A stretch of 64,000 nucleotides of DNA from Caldilineaceae bacterium. GTDB lineage: Bacteria; Chloroflexota; Anaerolineae; Caldilineales; Caldilineaceae. Position 1 is the first letter of the stretch. Each line of letters begins with the position of its first letter. The notes beneath the pieces are model-generated. The model saw nothing but the letters and a program-made list of their open reading frames with translations. It had not been told where the DNA came from and ran no database searches. A program made the position numbers and the translations under genes. This document shows, one piece after another, positions 52,728 through 60,501 of the stretch. The stretch is taken from positions 1 through 64,000 of the forward strand of contig JAHBVH010000026.1 of the NCBI GenBank assembly GCA_019637645.1, read 5' to 3'.

Positions 52728-53894
52728 CTACACCTGCTGAAGATCACGGGCGCGTCGTCCGGCCACGGCAAAAAAGAGTAACCCGACCAATACCACGCCC
52801 CCACTCCAGCCAAACATCGGTGCTGGGCCAATCTGTTCATAGAGCAGGCCGCCCAGCAGCGCGCCCATGGAACCGGCCAACCCCATACCAACGCCACTCA
52901 GCAACCCTTGCGCGGTTGCCCCCATGCCCGGCGGGGCCGCGCGATTGGCATAGGAGACACCCGCCATCCACATGGCGGAAAAGGTCAAGCCATGCAACAG
53001 GTGAATCGGTAGGACAAACCACGCAGCGGGCATGAGGGCATAGCTAAACATACGCACGGCATTGGCAGCAAGGGCAAAGAGCAGTAGCCCACGCGCCCCC
53101 CAACGTTGTAACAACCGATCGCCAAAGAAAAAGATGGGGATCTCACTCATCGTAGCCACAAGGAGCGAGATCCCCATGAGCGTTTTACTGGCCTGTAGCT
53201 GATCTAAATAGAGAAAGAGAAAGTTATTGCCCACCCCGGCGGCCATGCCATTGAGAAAGAGGGTGATAAGAAAGACAATCCACGACCAGCGGGTGACAAA
53301 AAAGCGCATCCCTTGCCAAAAGGGTTGGCCCAGGGAAACGGGCTGTACCGCCAAGCGCAAGGCCGCATAGAGACAGCCCCCTAACAAGAGCAACGACGCC
53401 ACAAAGGACCAGCCCAGCCCCGAGCGTTCAATGACCGCGCCTAACAAGGTTGCGGCGAGGCCCCAACCCACCGCGCCCCACAGCCGATGTTTCCCATATT
53501 CCGCTTTCCGATCCCCCAAGAGGAGCAGCACCGAGTTATCGACCAAGGGCATAATCGGCGCGTTGCAAAAGGCATAGAGCGTCACCACCGGCAACAACCA
53601 AGCTAAAGTGGTCACTTGGGATAAGAGGGCGACACCAATGGCGGCGCCGATGACAGCCAAGGCCAGCAAGCGTTTATGTTGTTGGGTGGCGTCGGCCAGG
53701 GCTCCCCACAGGGGTGCGGCAATCAACCCGAGCAGTGGGGGAATCCCGGCCAGCAGCCCAATTTGCCCTTCGCCAAGACCGATCTGCCGATAGTAGAGCG
53801 CCAGAAAAGGGGCCAGCGAGGCCATGGCGGCAAAATAACAGAAGTAAAAGAGGCGGGGAATGGTCATTGCGGGAGCGGGCACTTGGGTTTGCAT
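52728..53894 (-). CDS. MFS transporter (MFS_1-like/nucleoside-permease type)
   Basis: 388 aa, 12 hydrophobic segments. It starts with RLFYFCYFAAMASLAPFLAL and has YRQIGLGEGQIGLLAGIPPL, APLWGALADATQQHKRLL and NNFLFLYLDQLQASKTLMGI. This is the pattern of the MFS_1_like group (LacY/NupG-like). Probably a proton symporter for a sugar or nucleoside. It is isolated on the minus strand. Confidence 0.82.
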   Translation of the reverse strand: MQTQVPAPAMTIPRLFYFCYFAAMASLAPFLALYYRQIGLGEGQIGLLAGIPPLLGLIAAPLWGALADATQQHKRLLALAVIGAAIGVALLSQVTTLAWLLPVVTLYAFCNAPIMPLVDNSVLLLLGDRKAEYGKHRLWGAVGWGLAATLLGAVIERSGLGWSFVASLLLLGGCLYAALRLAVQPVSLGQPFWQGMRFFVTRWSWIVFLITLFLNGMAAGVGNNFLFLYLDQLQASKTLMGISLLVATMSEIPIFFFGDRLLQRWGARGLLLFALAANAVRMFSYALMPAAWFVLPIHLLHGLTFSAMWMAGVSYANRAAPPGMGATAQGLLSGVGMGLAGSMGALLGGLLYEQIGPAPMFGWSGGVVLVGLLFFAVAGRRARDLQQV

Positions 53895-53915
53895 GATCAG
53901 TCTCTTTCGTGCTAT

Positions 53916-53947
53916 TTGTCTAACAAATAATTGTCAGTATAATGACA
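53916..53947 (+). promoter_or_regulatory. Candidate promoter with overlapping operator-like repeat
   Basis: TTGTCT (53916) and TATAAT (53938-53943) are 16 bp apart, and TGTCA-N6-TGACA (53932-53947) overlaps the -10. It faces the hypothetical-amidohydrolase gene pair but is 400 bp away. It could also serve the divergent MFS gene as a regulator site. Confidence 0.35.
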
Positions 53948-54120
53948 TGCGCATAGTTACACCAAACTGCTTCAGTTGTATGATATCAACAAAACTCATC
54001 CGGCTTCGCTAAGCAAATTGGGCAAATCACTACTTTATCTACGGCAGACGACATCTACGTACGACGCCGTTGGCCTAATCCTGTCTGATGAATAAACACA
54101 TCTTATAGATAAAACCCATA

Positions 54121-54172
54121 AAAGTCGCACAAATAGATGGGTATGTCTCTGGGTATGAATGTGCGACTTTTA
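54121..54172. repeat. Hairpin with 12-bp arms and internal direct repeat
   Basis: AAAAGTCGCACA and TGTGCGACTTTT enclose 28 nt holding GGGTATG twice. It ends in a T run on the plus strand, like an orphan terminator. No gene is seen immediately before it. Confidence 0.6.
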
Positions 54173-54183
54173 TATGGTTAAAA

Positions 54184-54258
54184 GTTACGCACTTGGGCCA
54201 GACCTGACAGGTTTGTTAAACCTGTCAGGTCTCTGGTCACGCTGATCAACTGCGTAAC
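54184..54258. repeat. Dispersed REP/MITE-like element, full copy B
   Basis: The same structure as the copy at 3 kb and almost the same sequence: GTTACGCA and TGCGTAAC ends and a perfect 15-bp-arm hairpin (54200-54214 with 54218-54232). Loops differ (GTT against GGA). Confidence 0.9.
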
Positions 54259-54342
54259 TTCTAATGGTTTGTGTATTAGATCCCACCCTCGGCGGTACGT
54301 GCTGCCGCCTATATCCTTTTGCAATAAGGAAGGAACATTCAC

Positions 54343-54870
54343 ATGCCCTTTAAAGTCAAAAAGCGGGGAAAGCTCACCTATTACTACGAAGGCGAAACAC
54401 CCGTGCTCTCCAGTTTGGTCGTCGAGGAACAGCCCGACGGCGATCTCAAGATCCACTTTGCCGGGTTGACCGGGGGGTATTCCGCCAAGAGCGTCTTGGG
54501 CCTAGATGAGCTCGTCACCATGGATCCCCACCGCGAAATTCCGTTGGTCTTTCAATGTTGGGAAAAGTGGCTGCGCGAGGCCGGAATCTGCCAGTCGCTG
54601 GCCGAGGTAGACTTTGTCGAGATGCATGTCTTTGGCTGCCAACCCAAGTCGCCCAATCCACTGCTCGATCCCGAGGGCTTTGCCAAGGAGCAACAGCGGC
54701 TCTACCAAGCCTATCGCGAAGCATATGGCAATTGGTTCCGCGAACATTGCCCCGAAAATGGTCTGCCCGCGCGTTTTACCGTTCATGTGGTCGATGTTCC
54801 CGATAAGGCCGCTTCCTACGAATTTTATAGCACGGCGCTCTATCAAAAAGCGCTCCAAAAAAGCAAGTAA
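54343..54870 (+). CDS. Hypothetical protein coupled to an amidohydrolase
   Basis: 175 aa with AGGAAGGAA upstream. No family recognised. It opens with MPFKVKKRGKLTYYYEGET and a beta-rich part (IHFAGLTGGYSAKSVLG), then an acidic helical half (AKEQQRLYQAYREAYGNWFR) and an HVVDVPDK segment. No signal peptide or membrane helix. It ends 5 nt before the amidohydrolase start, so the two proteins probably act together or form a complex. Confidence 0.7.
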   Translation: MPFKVKKRGKLTYYYEGETPVLSSLVVEEQPDGDLKIHFAGLTGGYSAKSVLGLDELVTMDPHREIPLVFQCWEKWLREAGICQSLAEVDFVEMHVFGCQPKSPNPLLDPEGFAKEQQRLYQAYREAYGNWFREHCPENGLPARFTVHVVDVPDKAASYEFYSTALYQKALQKSK

Positions 54871-54875
54871 GTATT

Positions 54876-56087
54876 ATGACCACACCCATCTATGATATAC
54901 TGCTCAAAAATGGTCATCTCCTTGATCCACTCAATGGGATTGACGGCAAGCGGGATGTTGCCATTACTGGTGGCAAGATTGCCGCGGTAGAGGCGGATCT
55001 CAATCCCGCTTTGGCTAAGCAAACCGTCGATGTCACCGGCACCTACGTGACCCCGGGCATTATCGACATTCATGTCCATGTCTACCATACCCGCGAGCCC
55101 GAAGGCTTGAGCGTCATGGCCGATTCTCACTCGTTTCGTTCGGGGGTGACGACCATGGTGGATACGGGCACCGCTGGGGCGAAACACTTTTTACATTTCA
55201 AACGGACCGTTATCGACCAAGTCAAAACACGCGTCTTTGCCTATGTCAATATTGTGGATCTAGGTATGATCGGCGATTTTGAACAAGACATCCGCACCAT
55301 GGATCCCGAACTCTGTGCAGCCACAGTGATGATGTACCCGGACATCTGTGTTGGCGTAAAGACCGCCCACTACTGGACCCGTCTCCCTTGGGACGCTGAA
55401 CATCCACCGTGGGCCGCTGTCGACCGGGCGGTTGAGGCGGGCAACCTCTGCCAGAAACCCGTGATGGTCGATTTTTGGCCGCGCTCGCCGGAACGCAGCT
55501 ACCAAGAGCTGATTCTCGAAAAGATGCGCCCGGGCGATATTCATACCCACGTCTATGCTCAGCAATTTCCGATCCTAGACGAGCAAGGGAAGCCGAATCG
55601 CTTTCTTTTTGAGGCCCGCGAACGGGGCATTATTTTTGATGTCGGCCACGGTGCAGGCAGCTTCTGGTTCCGCAATGCCTACCCAGCCATGCAGAATGGC
55701 TTCTCACCCGATTCGATCAGCACCGATCTGCATACCCGCAATGTGCATGGGGTGGTGGTCGATATGCAGACCACCATGAGCAAGATCCTCAACTGTGGCA
55801 TGCCCTTGCAAGAAGTTATCTACCGCTCGACCGTAACGCCCGCGCGTGAGATCGGCCACCCCGAATTGGGCCATCTCTCGGTGGGTGCGGAGGCCGATGT
55901 CGCGGTCTTCAACGTTCTTGAAGGAGAGTTTACCTTTGTCGATTGTGGCCGTGCCAAGATGAAGGGCAGCCAAAAGTTTGATTGTGTCATGACTTTGCGG
56001 GCTGGGGAGATTGTCTTTGATCCAACCGGCCTGAGCATGCCCGAATGGCCCGACGCGCCCGAGGCTTATTGGAAGTTGCCTTGGTAA
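54876..56087 (+). CDS. Amidohydrolase/deacetylase-family metallohydrolase
   Basis: 403 aa. Amidohydrolase motifs: N-terminal composite-domain start YDILLKNGHLLDPLNG, metal motif TPGIIDIHVHVYH (HxH), Lys in GVKTAHY at the position of the carboxylated Lys, GDIHTHVYAQQF (third His), IIFDVGHGAGSFWF (fourth His) and STDLHTRN (Asp). It belongs to the group of imidazolonepropionase- or dihydroorotase-like 'amidohydrolase/deacetylase' proteins, some of which act on N-acyl amino acids or seleno-cysteine-related substrates. The substrate is unknown. The gene before it is tightly coupled. Confidence 0.85.
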   Translation: MTTPIYDILLKNGHLLDPLNGIDGKRDVAITGGKIAAVEADLNPALAKQTVDVTGTYVTPGIIDIHVHVYHTREPEGLSVMADSHSFRSGVTTMVDTGTAGAKHFLHFKRTVIDQVKTRVFAYVNIVDLGMIGDFEQDIRTMDPELCAATVMMYPDICVGVKTAHYWTRLPWDAEHPPWAAVDRAVEAGNLCQKPVMVDFWPRSPERSYQELILEKMRPGDIHTHVYAQQFPILDEQGKPNRFLFEARERGIIFDVGHGAGSFWFRNAYPAMQNGFSPDSISTDLHTRNVHGVVVDMQTTMSKILNCGMPLQEVIYRSTVTPAREIGHPELGHLSVGAEADVAVFNVLEGEFTFVDCGRAKMKGSQKFDCVMTLRAGEIVFDPTGLSMPEWPDAPEAYWKLPW

Positions 56088-56097
56088 GTCAGCCGAT

Positions 56098-56164
56098 GGT
56101 CGGCCAGGAAGAGGCACGGCTATTGCCCTGAAACGCGAAATTTTTCGCCTCTTCCTGGCCGACC
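56098..56164. terminator. Strong hairpin after the amidohydrolase gene
   Basis: Perfect 18-bp arms GGTCGGCCAGGAAGAGGC (56098-56115) and complement (56147-56164). A 31-nt loop holds a smaller GCGAAA/TTTCGC stem. The first arm starts 10 nt after the stop codon. There is no T run after it, so termination is plausible but the structure is longer than a usual terminator. Confidence 0.65.
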
Positions 56165-56208
56165 GTGCACTCGCAACGACGTATCAGTTTTCTCTATAGG
56201 AGGTGAAA

Positions 56209-57180
56209 GTGGCAGTGAGCACAAAACAAGCCAATCTAGCAGCACAAAACAATGCTGGCGGCTGGCTCGGAACACTGGTGGGGGCCAAGACCAGATTTCA
56301 GACCAAGCGAGCCCTGTGGGGCTATCTTTTTGCGTTGCCTTGGATCTTAGGGTTGCTCATCTTCTGGGGTGGGCCGATTTTGGCCTCCTTTTATTACAGC
56401 TTTACTAATAAAGAAGTTATTGGCACGACCCGTTGGTTGGGGCTGGCCAACTATGCGCGGGCTTTCTTTTCCGATGATCTCTTCTGGGCTTCGTTGGCGC
56501 GTACCTTTATCTTTAGCTTTGCCTATGTCCCGATTACCATCTTTGGCGCTTTGATCCTGGCGACGCTGCTCAACCAGAAGTTGAAGGGTACCAATATCTA
56601 CCGTTCGATCTTCTTCATTCCCCACTTGGTGCCCGCGGTTGCCTTGGCCGTCGTTTGGATCTATCTGCTCCAACCGCGTTTGGGGCCAATCAACCAAGTG
56701 TTACGCAGCTTGGGGGTTGAAAATCCACCGACTTGGTTGGCGGGTCAAAGCTCAGCCCTCTACTCGGTCATTTTGATCAATGTTTGGGCTGCGGTCGGGG
56801 GCAACACCATGTTGATCTTCCTGGCTGGCCTCCAAGGAGTACCCAAAGAGCTGTACGAAGCTGCTGATATCGATGGCGCGAGCGCCCTTTATAAATGGCG
56901 ACATGTGACGCTGCCCCTATTAACTCCGACCATCTTCTTCAATCTGGTCTTGGCGGTGATCGGTGCGCTCAAGGTCTTTACCACCGCGCTAGTCGCGACA
57001 CAAGGTGGTCCCTCCTACGCCACCTGGTTCTTTGCGCTGCATATCTATACCGAAGCATTCCAATATTTCCGCTTGGGCTATGGCAGTGCGCTGGCGTGGG
57101 TCTTGGCTGTTATTCTGATGTTCTTTACCTTTATTCAAGTAACCTACTCGCGCCGCTGGGTGCATTATGAGGGGGGCTAA
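56209..57180 (+). CDS. Sugar ABC transporter permease (MalF/UgpA type)
   Basis: 323 aa. The start GTG 56209 sits 5 nt after AGGAGG; GTG 56203 overlaps it and GTG 56215 is also possible. Six hydrophobic helices, with the ATPase-docking EAA loop ELYEAADIDGASALYKWRHV near residues 215-235. It forms a heterodimer with the next gene's product. The Shine-Dalgarno is the best seen in the window. Confidence 0.9.
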   Translation: MAVSTKQANLAAQNNAGGWLGTLVGAKTRFQTKRALWGYLFALPWILGLLIFWGGPILASFYYSFTNKEVIGTTRWLGLANYARAFFSDDLFWASLARTFIFSFAYVPITIFGALILATLLNQKLKGTNIYRSIFFIPHLVPAVALAVVWIYLLQPRLGPINQVLRSLGVENPPTWLAGQSSALYSVILINVWAAVGGNTMLIFLAGLQGVPKELYEAADIDGASALYKWRHVTLPLLTPTIFFNLVLAVIGALKVFTTALVATQGGPSYATWFFALHIYTEAFQYFRLGYGSALAWVLAVILMFFTFIQVTYSRRWVHYEGG

Positions 57181-57192
57181 GGAGTCACCGCT

Positions 57193-58077
57193 ATGACAAC
57201 ACAAACATTATCGCACCCCACGCTTCGCACCACCTCGCTCACACCAGGGCGCATTCTTCTGTATGGGGTCGTCTTACTCCTCTGTGTTCTGTTTGGCTTT
57301 CCCCTCTTTTGGACGCTCATGTCATCCCTCAAAACCCCTGTAGAGATGGCTGCCTTTCCGCCGCCGTGGGTGCCCGCTGTGCCCCAGTGGGAGAATTATA
57401 TTCGGGTCTTTTCGATCGCGCGGATCCCCGTCTCAACTTGGGCGCTCAATTCAGTGATCATTGTCGTGCTCGGCACTTTGGGCACACTGCTAACCTCTTC
57501 CCTAGTCGCGTATTCCTTTGCTCGCTTTGAATATCGGGGCCGCGATTTTCTCTTTATGGTTACCCTGGCCACCATCATGTTGCCAGCCCAGGTGACCTTG
57601 ATTCCCCAATTTGTCCTTTTCTATCAGTTAGGCTGGATCAATACCCTACTACCCCTGTGGGTGCCGGCTTGGTTTGGGGGCGGTGCGTTTGCGATCTTCC
57701 TCATTCGGCAGTTCTTTATGTCGCTCCCCAAAGATCTGGACGAAGCCGCGCTGATTGACGGGGCCAGCTACTTCCGCATCTTCTGGGCGATCCTATTGCC
57801 GCTCTGTAAACCTGTGCTTGCCACGCTGGCGATCATTGTGATCATCGACCTGTGGAGTGATTTTCAAGGGCCGCTGGTCTACCTCAATTCACCAGAAAAG
57901 TTTACCATTTCCGTGGGGTTGCGCTTCTTCAACAATGCACCGGAAGTAGGCGGCGAACCCTTGCGTCACCTCCTCATGGCAGCCTGCGTTCTCTCCATGC
58001 TGCCCGTAATTTTGATCTTCTTTCTCGGCCAACGCTTCTTTGTCCAAGGCATTGTCATGTCGGGGATCAAGGGGTAG
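57193..58077 (+). CDS. Sugar ABC transporter permease (MalG/UgpE type)
   Basis: 294 aa, 12 nt after the previous gene, AAGGAG upstream. Six helices, with the EAA loop DLDEAALIDGASYFRIFWAI. Pairs with the MalF-type permease. Neither a solute-binding lipoprotein nor an ATPase lies beside them, so the rest of the importer must be encoded elsewhere (often an MsmK/UgpC-type shared ATPase). The position after the amidohydrolase suggests it could feed that enzyme. Confidence 0.9.
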   Translation: MTTQTLSHPTLRTTSLTPGRILLYGVVLLLCVLFGFPLFWTLMSSLKTPVEMAAFPPPWVPAVPQWENYIRVFSIARIPVSTWALNSVIIVVLGTLGTLLTSSLVAYSFARFEYRGRDFLFMVTLATIMLPAQVTLIPQFVLFYQLGWINTLLPLWVPAWFGGGAFAIFLIRQFFMSLPKDLDEAALIDGASYFRIFWAILLPLCKPVLATLAIIVIIDLWSDFQGPLVYLNSPEKFTISVGLRFFNNAPEVGGEPLRHLLMAACVLSMLPVILIFFLGQRFFVQGIVMSGIKG

Positions 58078-58104
58078 CACGACGAAGGTAGCTATTGAGT
58101 CAAA

Positions 58105-58137
58105 ACCTGTCAGGTTTTCAGAACCTGACAGGTTTCT
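58105..58137. terminator. Palindrome of the dispersed family after the permease pair
   Basis: AAACCTGTCAGGTT and AACCTGACAGGTTT (14-bp arms, loop TTCAG), 27 nt after the stop. Each arm is itself a near-palindrome. Confidence 0.65.
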
Positions 58138-58252
58138 CGAAATGCCAACGAGCCTAACGAATTCAACGCGCCTTTCACCGTTCTCCACTGCCGTTACCAG
58201 AAGCACGGTAGAATTTGGCAGATTCACCCACTTTCATTGAAAATAGCGAAAT

Positions 58253-60436
58253 ATGTTCGCCAATTTGCGCGCTTGGTATCAGCGCCACACTGCCTTCCTC
58301 ACCATCTTCTTGCTCTTTGTCGCCTTTCGGTTCCTGGCGATCTTACTCTTTCGTCCCGGCGGTTTTATTGCCGACAATTCGGATTATGAATTTTACTATG
58401 AGTGGGGGCTGCAACTGCCGCGCGGCTATCGCACCTTTGTGGATCTATGGACGGCCTATCCCCCGCTTTTTCCGGCTCTCATGTTGCCGATCTTTGAATG
58501 GTCGAGCCGGATTCCACCCTGGCTTGATCCACGTCTCTTCTTTCATCTCTTCTTTGGCCTAGAGTTACTTCTCTTTGAAAGTGCGAATTTCATCCTGATC
58601 GCGCGCCTTGCCCGCAAGCTAGGCTATCCTCCATTGGGAACCACCACAGGCGACCAAGAGGGGGTGACAGCGCAAGCGGCTCTCCATCCAGCCGTACTCT
58701 ATGCCCTGCTCTTTTTACCGGCCTATACCATGTTGGGCTGGTTTGAAGCTATGCCCCTTTCTTTTATGTTGCTGGGGCTGGATCTGCTCTTGAGTCAACA
58801 TCGCTGGGGCTGGCTTGGCAGTGCCGTGGCCGCGGCGCTGGGCTTTCTCACCAAGCTAACGCCTGCCCTGTTGGTGCCGATTGCCATTCGGTGGTTGGGC
58901 AGCCAATTGAGTTGGCAAGCCCTGCGCCAAGCGTGGTTTCGCTGGCGTTCCCCGGGAAATTTGCTGCGCCCCGCCCTCTACACCCTGCTCTTTTTCGGGG
59001 TTGTCGCGGGGTTGGGCTACAGCCTAGCCGAAGGGAATGTGACCTTGGCGTTGAGCAGCTTCCGCGTCAACAGCATTCGTCCCCCTTGGCAAAGCCTCTG
59101 GGCGCTGCTCGATGGCTATTACGACTACGGGCTAGTGCCAGTCAATATGCGCAACTTGGCCGGTTTGCAGACCAACCATTGGGAAAGTCGGCTGCCGTGG
59201 GGCGCTATTACCCTGGCCTTTAGCCTGCTTTATCTATGGCTCTACACCCGCCGCTATGATTGGGCGCAGCCGCGGACGCCCATCACCTTTGCGGCGATTA
59301 GTGTGATCTGGCTCTTTCTCTATAGCAAAGGGTGGAGTCCCCAGTTTTTGGTCTGGATTGCCGCCTTTGTGGTGTTGCTCTTGCCAACGCTACGGGGTAT
59401 GCTCATTGTCACGGTGCTCACGCTGCTGAATATTATTGAATCGCCGATTTTCTTTGTGATGCTGCGCCAAGAAGAGTGGATCTTGGTCGGCACGGTGGTG
59501 CTACGTACGCTCCTGTTGCTGATCTTGGCGGTGGAACTGTTGGGGCAGATCTGGCCCCAAGCCGCGCGCGGGCGTCTTCTGCAACAAGGCGCGGCTTGGG
59601 CCAGTGGGTTGGTGATGATGTTCACAGCAATTGGGCTGGTGGCGGGCGCACCGCGGGCCGCCCAAGCCTATGCCGACCGGCGGCTAGCCGAACATCCATG
59701 TCGGGAAGCCATTGTCTACCTACAGCAACAGGCGGAGTGGCCGAACCCAACCATTGTCAGCGACCAAATTGAAATCTGGCGCGACTTTTCGCCCTGGCTG
59801 GCCGATCAATATACCATCCGCATTGTCGATGGCTATGACCCCGTGAACTCGGCTTGGGACCAGGTACTCGCCAATCGATTGGCGACCTATGTCCAGGATC
59901 GAGAATTTTGGTGGGTCACCTATCCAGATCAGCCCTCCCAGGCCGCGGCCTACTTTGCCCGTCCCACGGTGAAAGCGATTAGCACAGCGCAATGGGGCGC
60001 CTGTCGCGTGGCGCGTGTACAGCAGCCACCGGCCCAACCCGTTGCGGAAGTGACCGTCGCGGGTGGGCCGATTCTTCTGCGTGCCACCGCGGTCGGCGCG
60101 ATCAAAGTAGGCGAAGCGTTACGCGTCGTGTTATACTGGGAAAGTGCGTCACCAGTGGCTGAGAGTTATACAGTCTTCACCCACTTACTCAATGCCGATG
60201 GTCAGTTGGTGGCCCAAAAAGATAATTTGCCGGTGGAGGGCTTAGCGCCCACCAATACCTGGACGGCAGGTACCCTCATCCGCGACCCCTATCAGTTTGA
60301 TCTACCACCTACCCTGCCAGTGGGCGAGTATCAGTTGTGGATAGGGCTGTATACTGCGGCTGGTCGTCAACCCGTTACCCAAGCCGATGGAACCGTGGCT
60401 GATCATGTGGCGATCCCCGTCCGGATCACCGAGTAA
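58253..60436 (+). CDS. Integral membrane glycosyltransferase (GT87/DUF2029-like) with C-terminal beta domain
   Basis: 727 aa. About ten helices in residues ~15-460, with an early external loop GFIADNSDYEFYYEWGLQ and DLWTAYPPLFPA that has the acidic residues and 'YPP' typical of polyprenyl-sugar-dependent GT-C enzymes. After a soluble region (~470-600) the last ~110 residues form a beta-rich domain (TVFTHLLNADGQLVAQKDNL, VGEYQLWIGLYTAAG). A similar domain ends the next gene's product. It probably moves sugars onto lipids or proteins at the outer face of the membrane. The Shine-Dalgarno is weak. Confidence 0.75.
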   Translation: MFANLRAWYQRHTAFLTIFLLFVAFRFLAILLFRPGGFIADNSDYEFYYEWGLQLPRGYRTFVDLWTAYPPLFPALMLPIFEWSSRIPPWLDPRLFFHLFFGLELLLFESANFILIARLARKLGYPPLGTTTGDQEGVTAQAALHPAVLYALLFLPAYTMLGWFEAMPLSFMLLGLDLLLSQHRWGWLGSAVAAALGFLTKLTPALLVPIAIRWLGSQLSWQALRQAWFRWRSPGNLLRPALYTLLFFGVVAGLGYSLAEGNVTLALSSFRVNSIRPPWQSLWALLDGYYDYGLVPVNMRNLAGLQTNHWESRLPWGAITLAFSLLYLWLYTRRYDWAQPRTPITFAAISVIWLFLYSKGWSPQFLVWIAAFVVLLLPTLRGMLIVTVLTLLNIIESPIFFVMLRQEEWILVGTVVLRTLLLLILAVELLGQIWPQAARGRLLQQGAAWASGLVMMFTAIGLVAGAPRAAQAYADRRLAEHPCREAIVYLQQQAEWPNPTIVSDQIEIWRDFSPWLADQYTIRIVDGYDPVNSAWDQVLANRLATYVQDREFWWVTYPDQPSQAAAYFARPTVKAISTAQWGACRVARVQQPPAQPVAEVTVAGGPILLRATAVGAIKVGEALRVVLYWESASPVAESYTVFTHLLNADGQLVAQKDNLPVEGLAPTNTWTAGTLIRDPYQFDLPPTLPVGEYQLWIGLYTAAGRQPVTQADGTVADHVAIPVRITE

Positions 60437-60445
60437 GCGCTGGGC

Positions 60446-60466
60446 CTTAGACCTGACAGGTCTAAG
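60446..60466. repeat. 21-nt palindrome with the dispersed-family core
   Basis: CTTAGACCTGACAGGTCTAAG lies between the two glycosyltransferase genes and is preceded by GCTGGGC, like the TTGGGCC left flank of the full element. Confidence 0.65.
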
Positions 60467-60501
60467 AATGCTAGGACGCTATTTGAGTTGGATAAAGCAT
60501 C

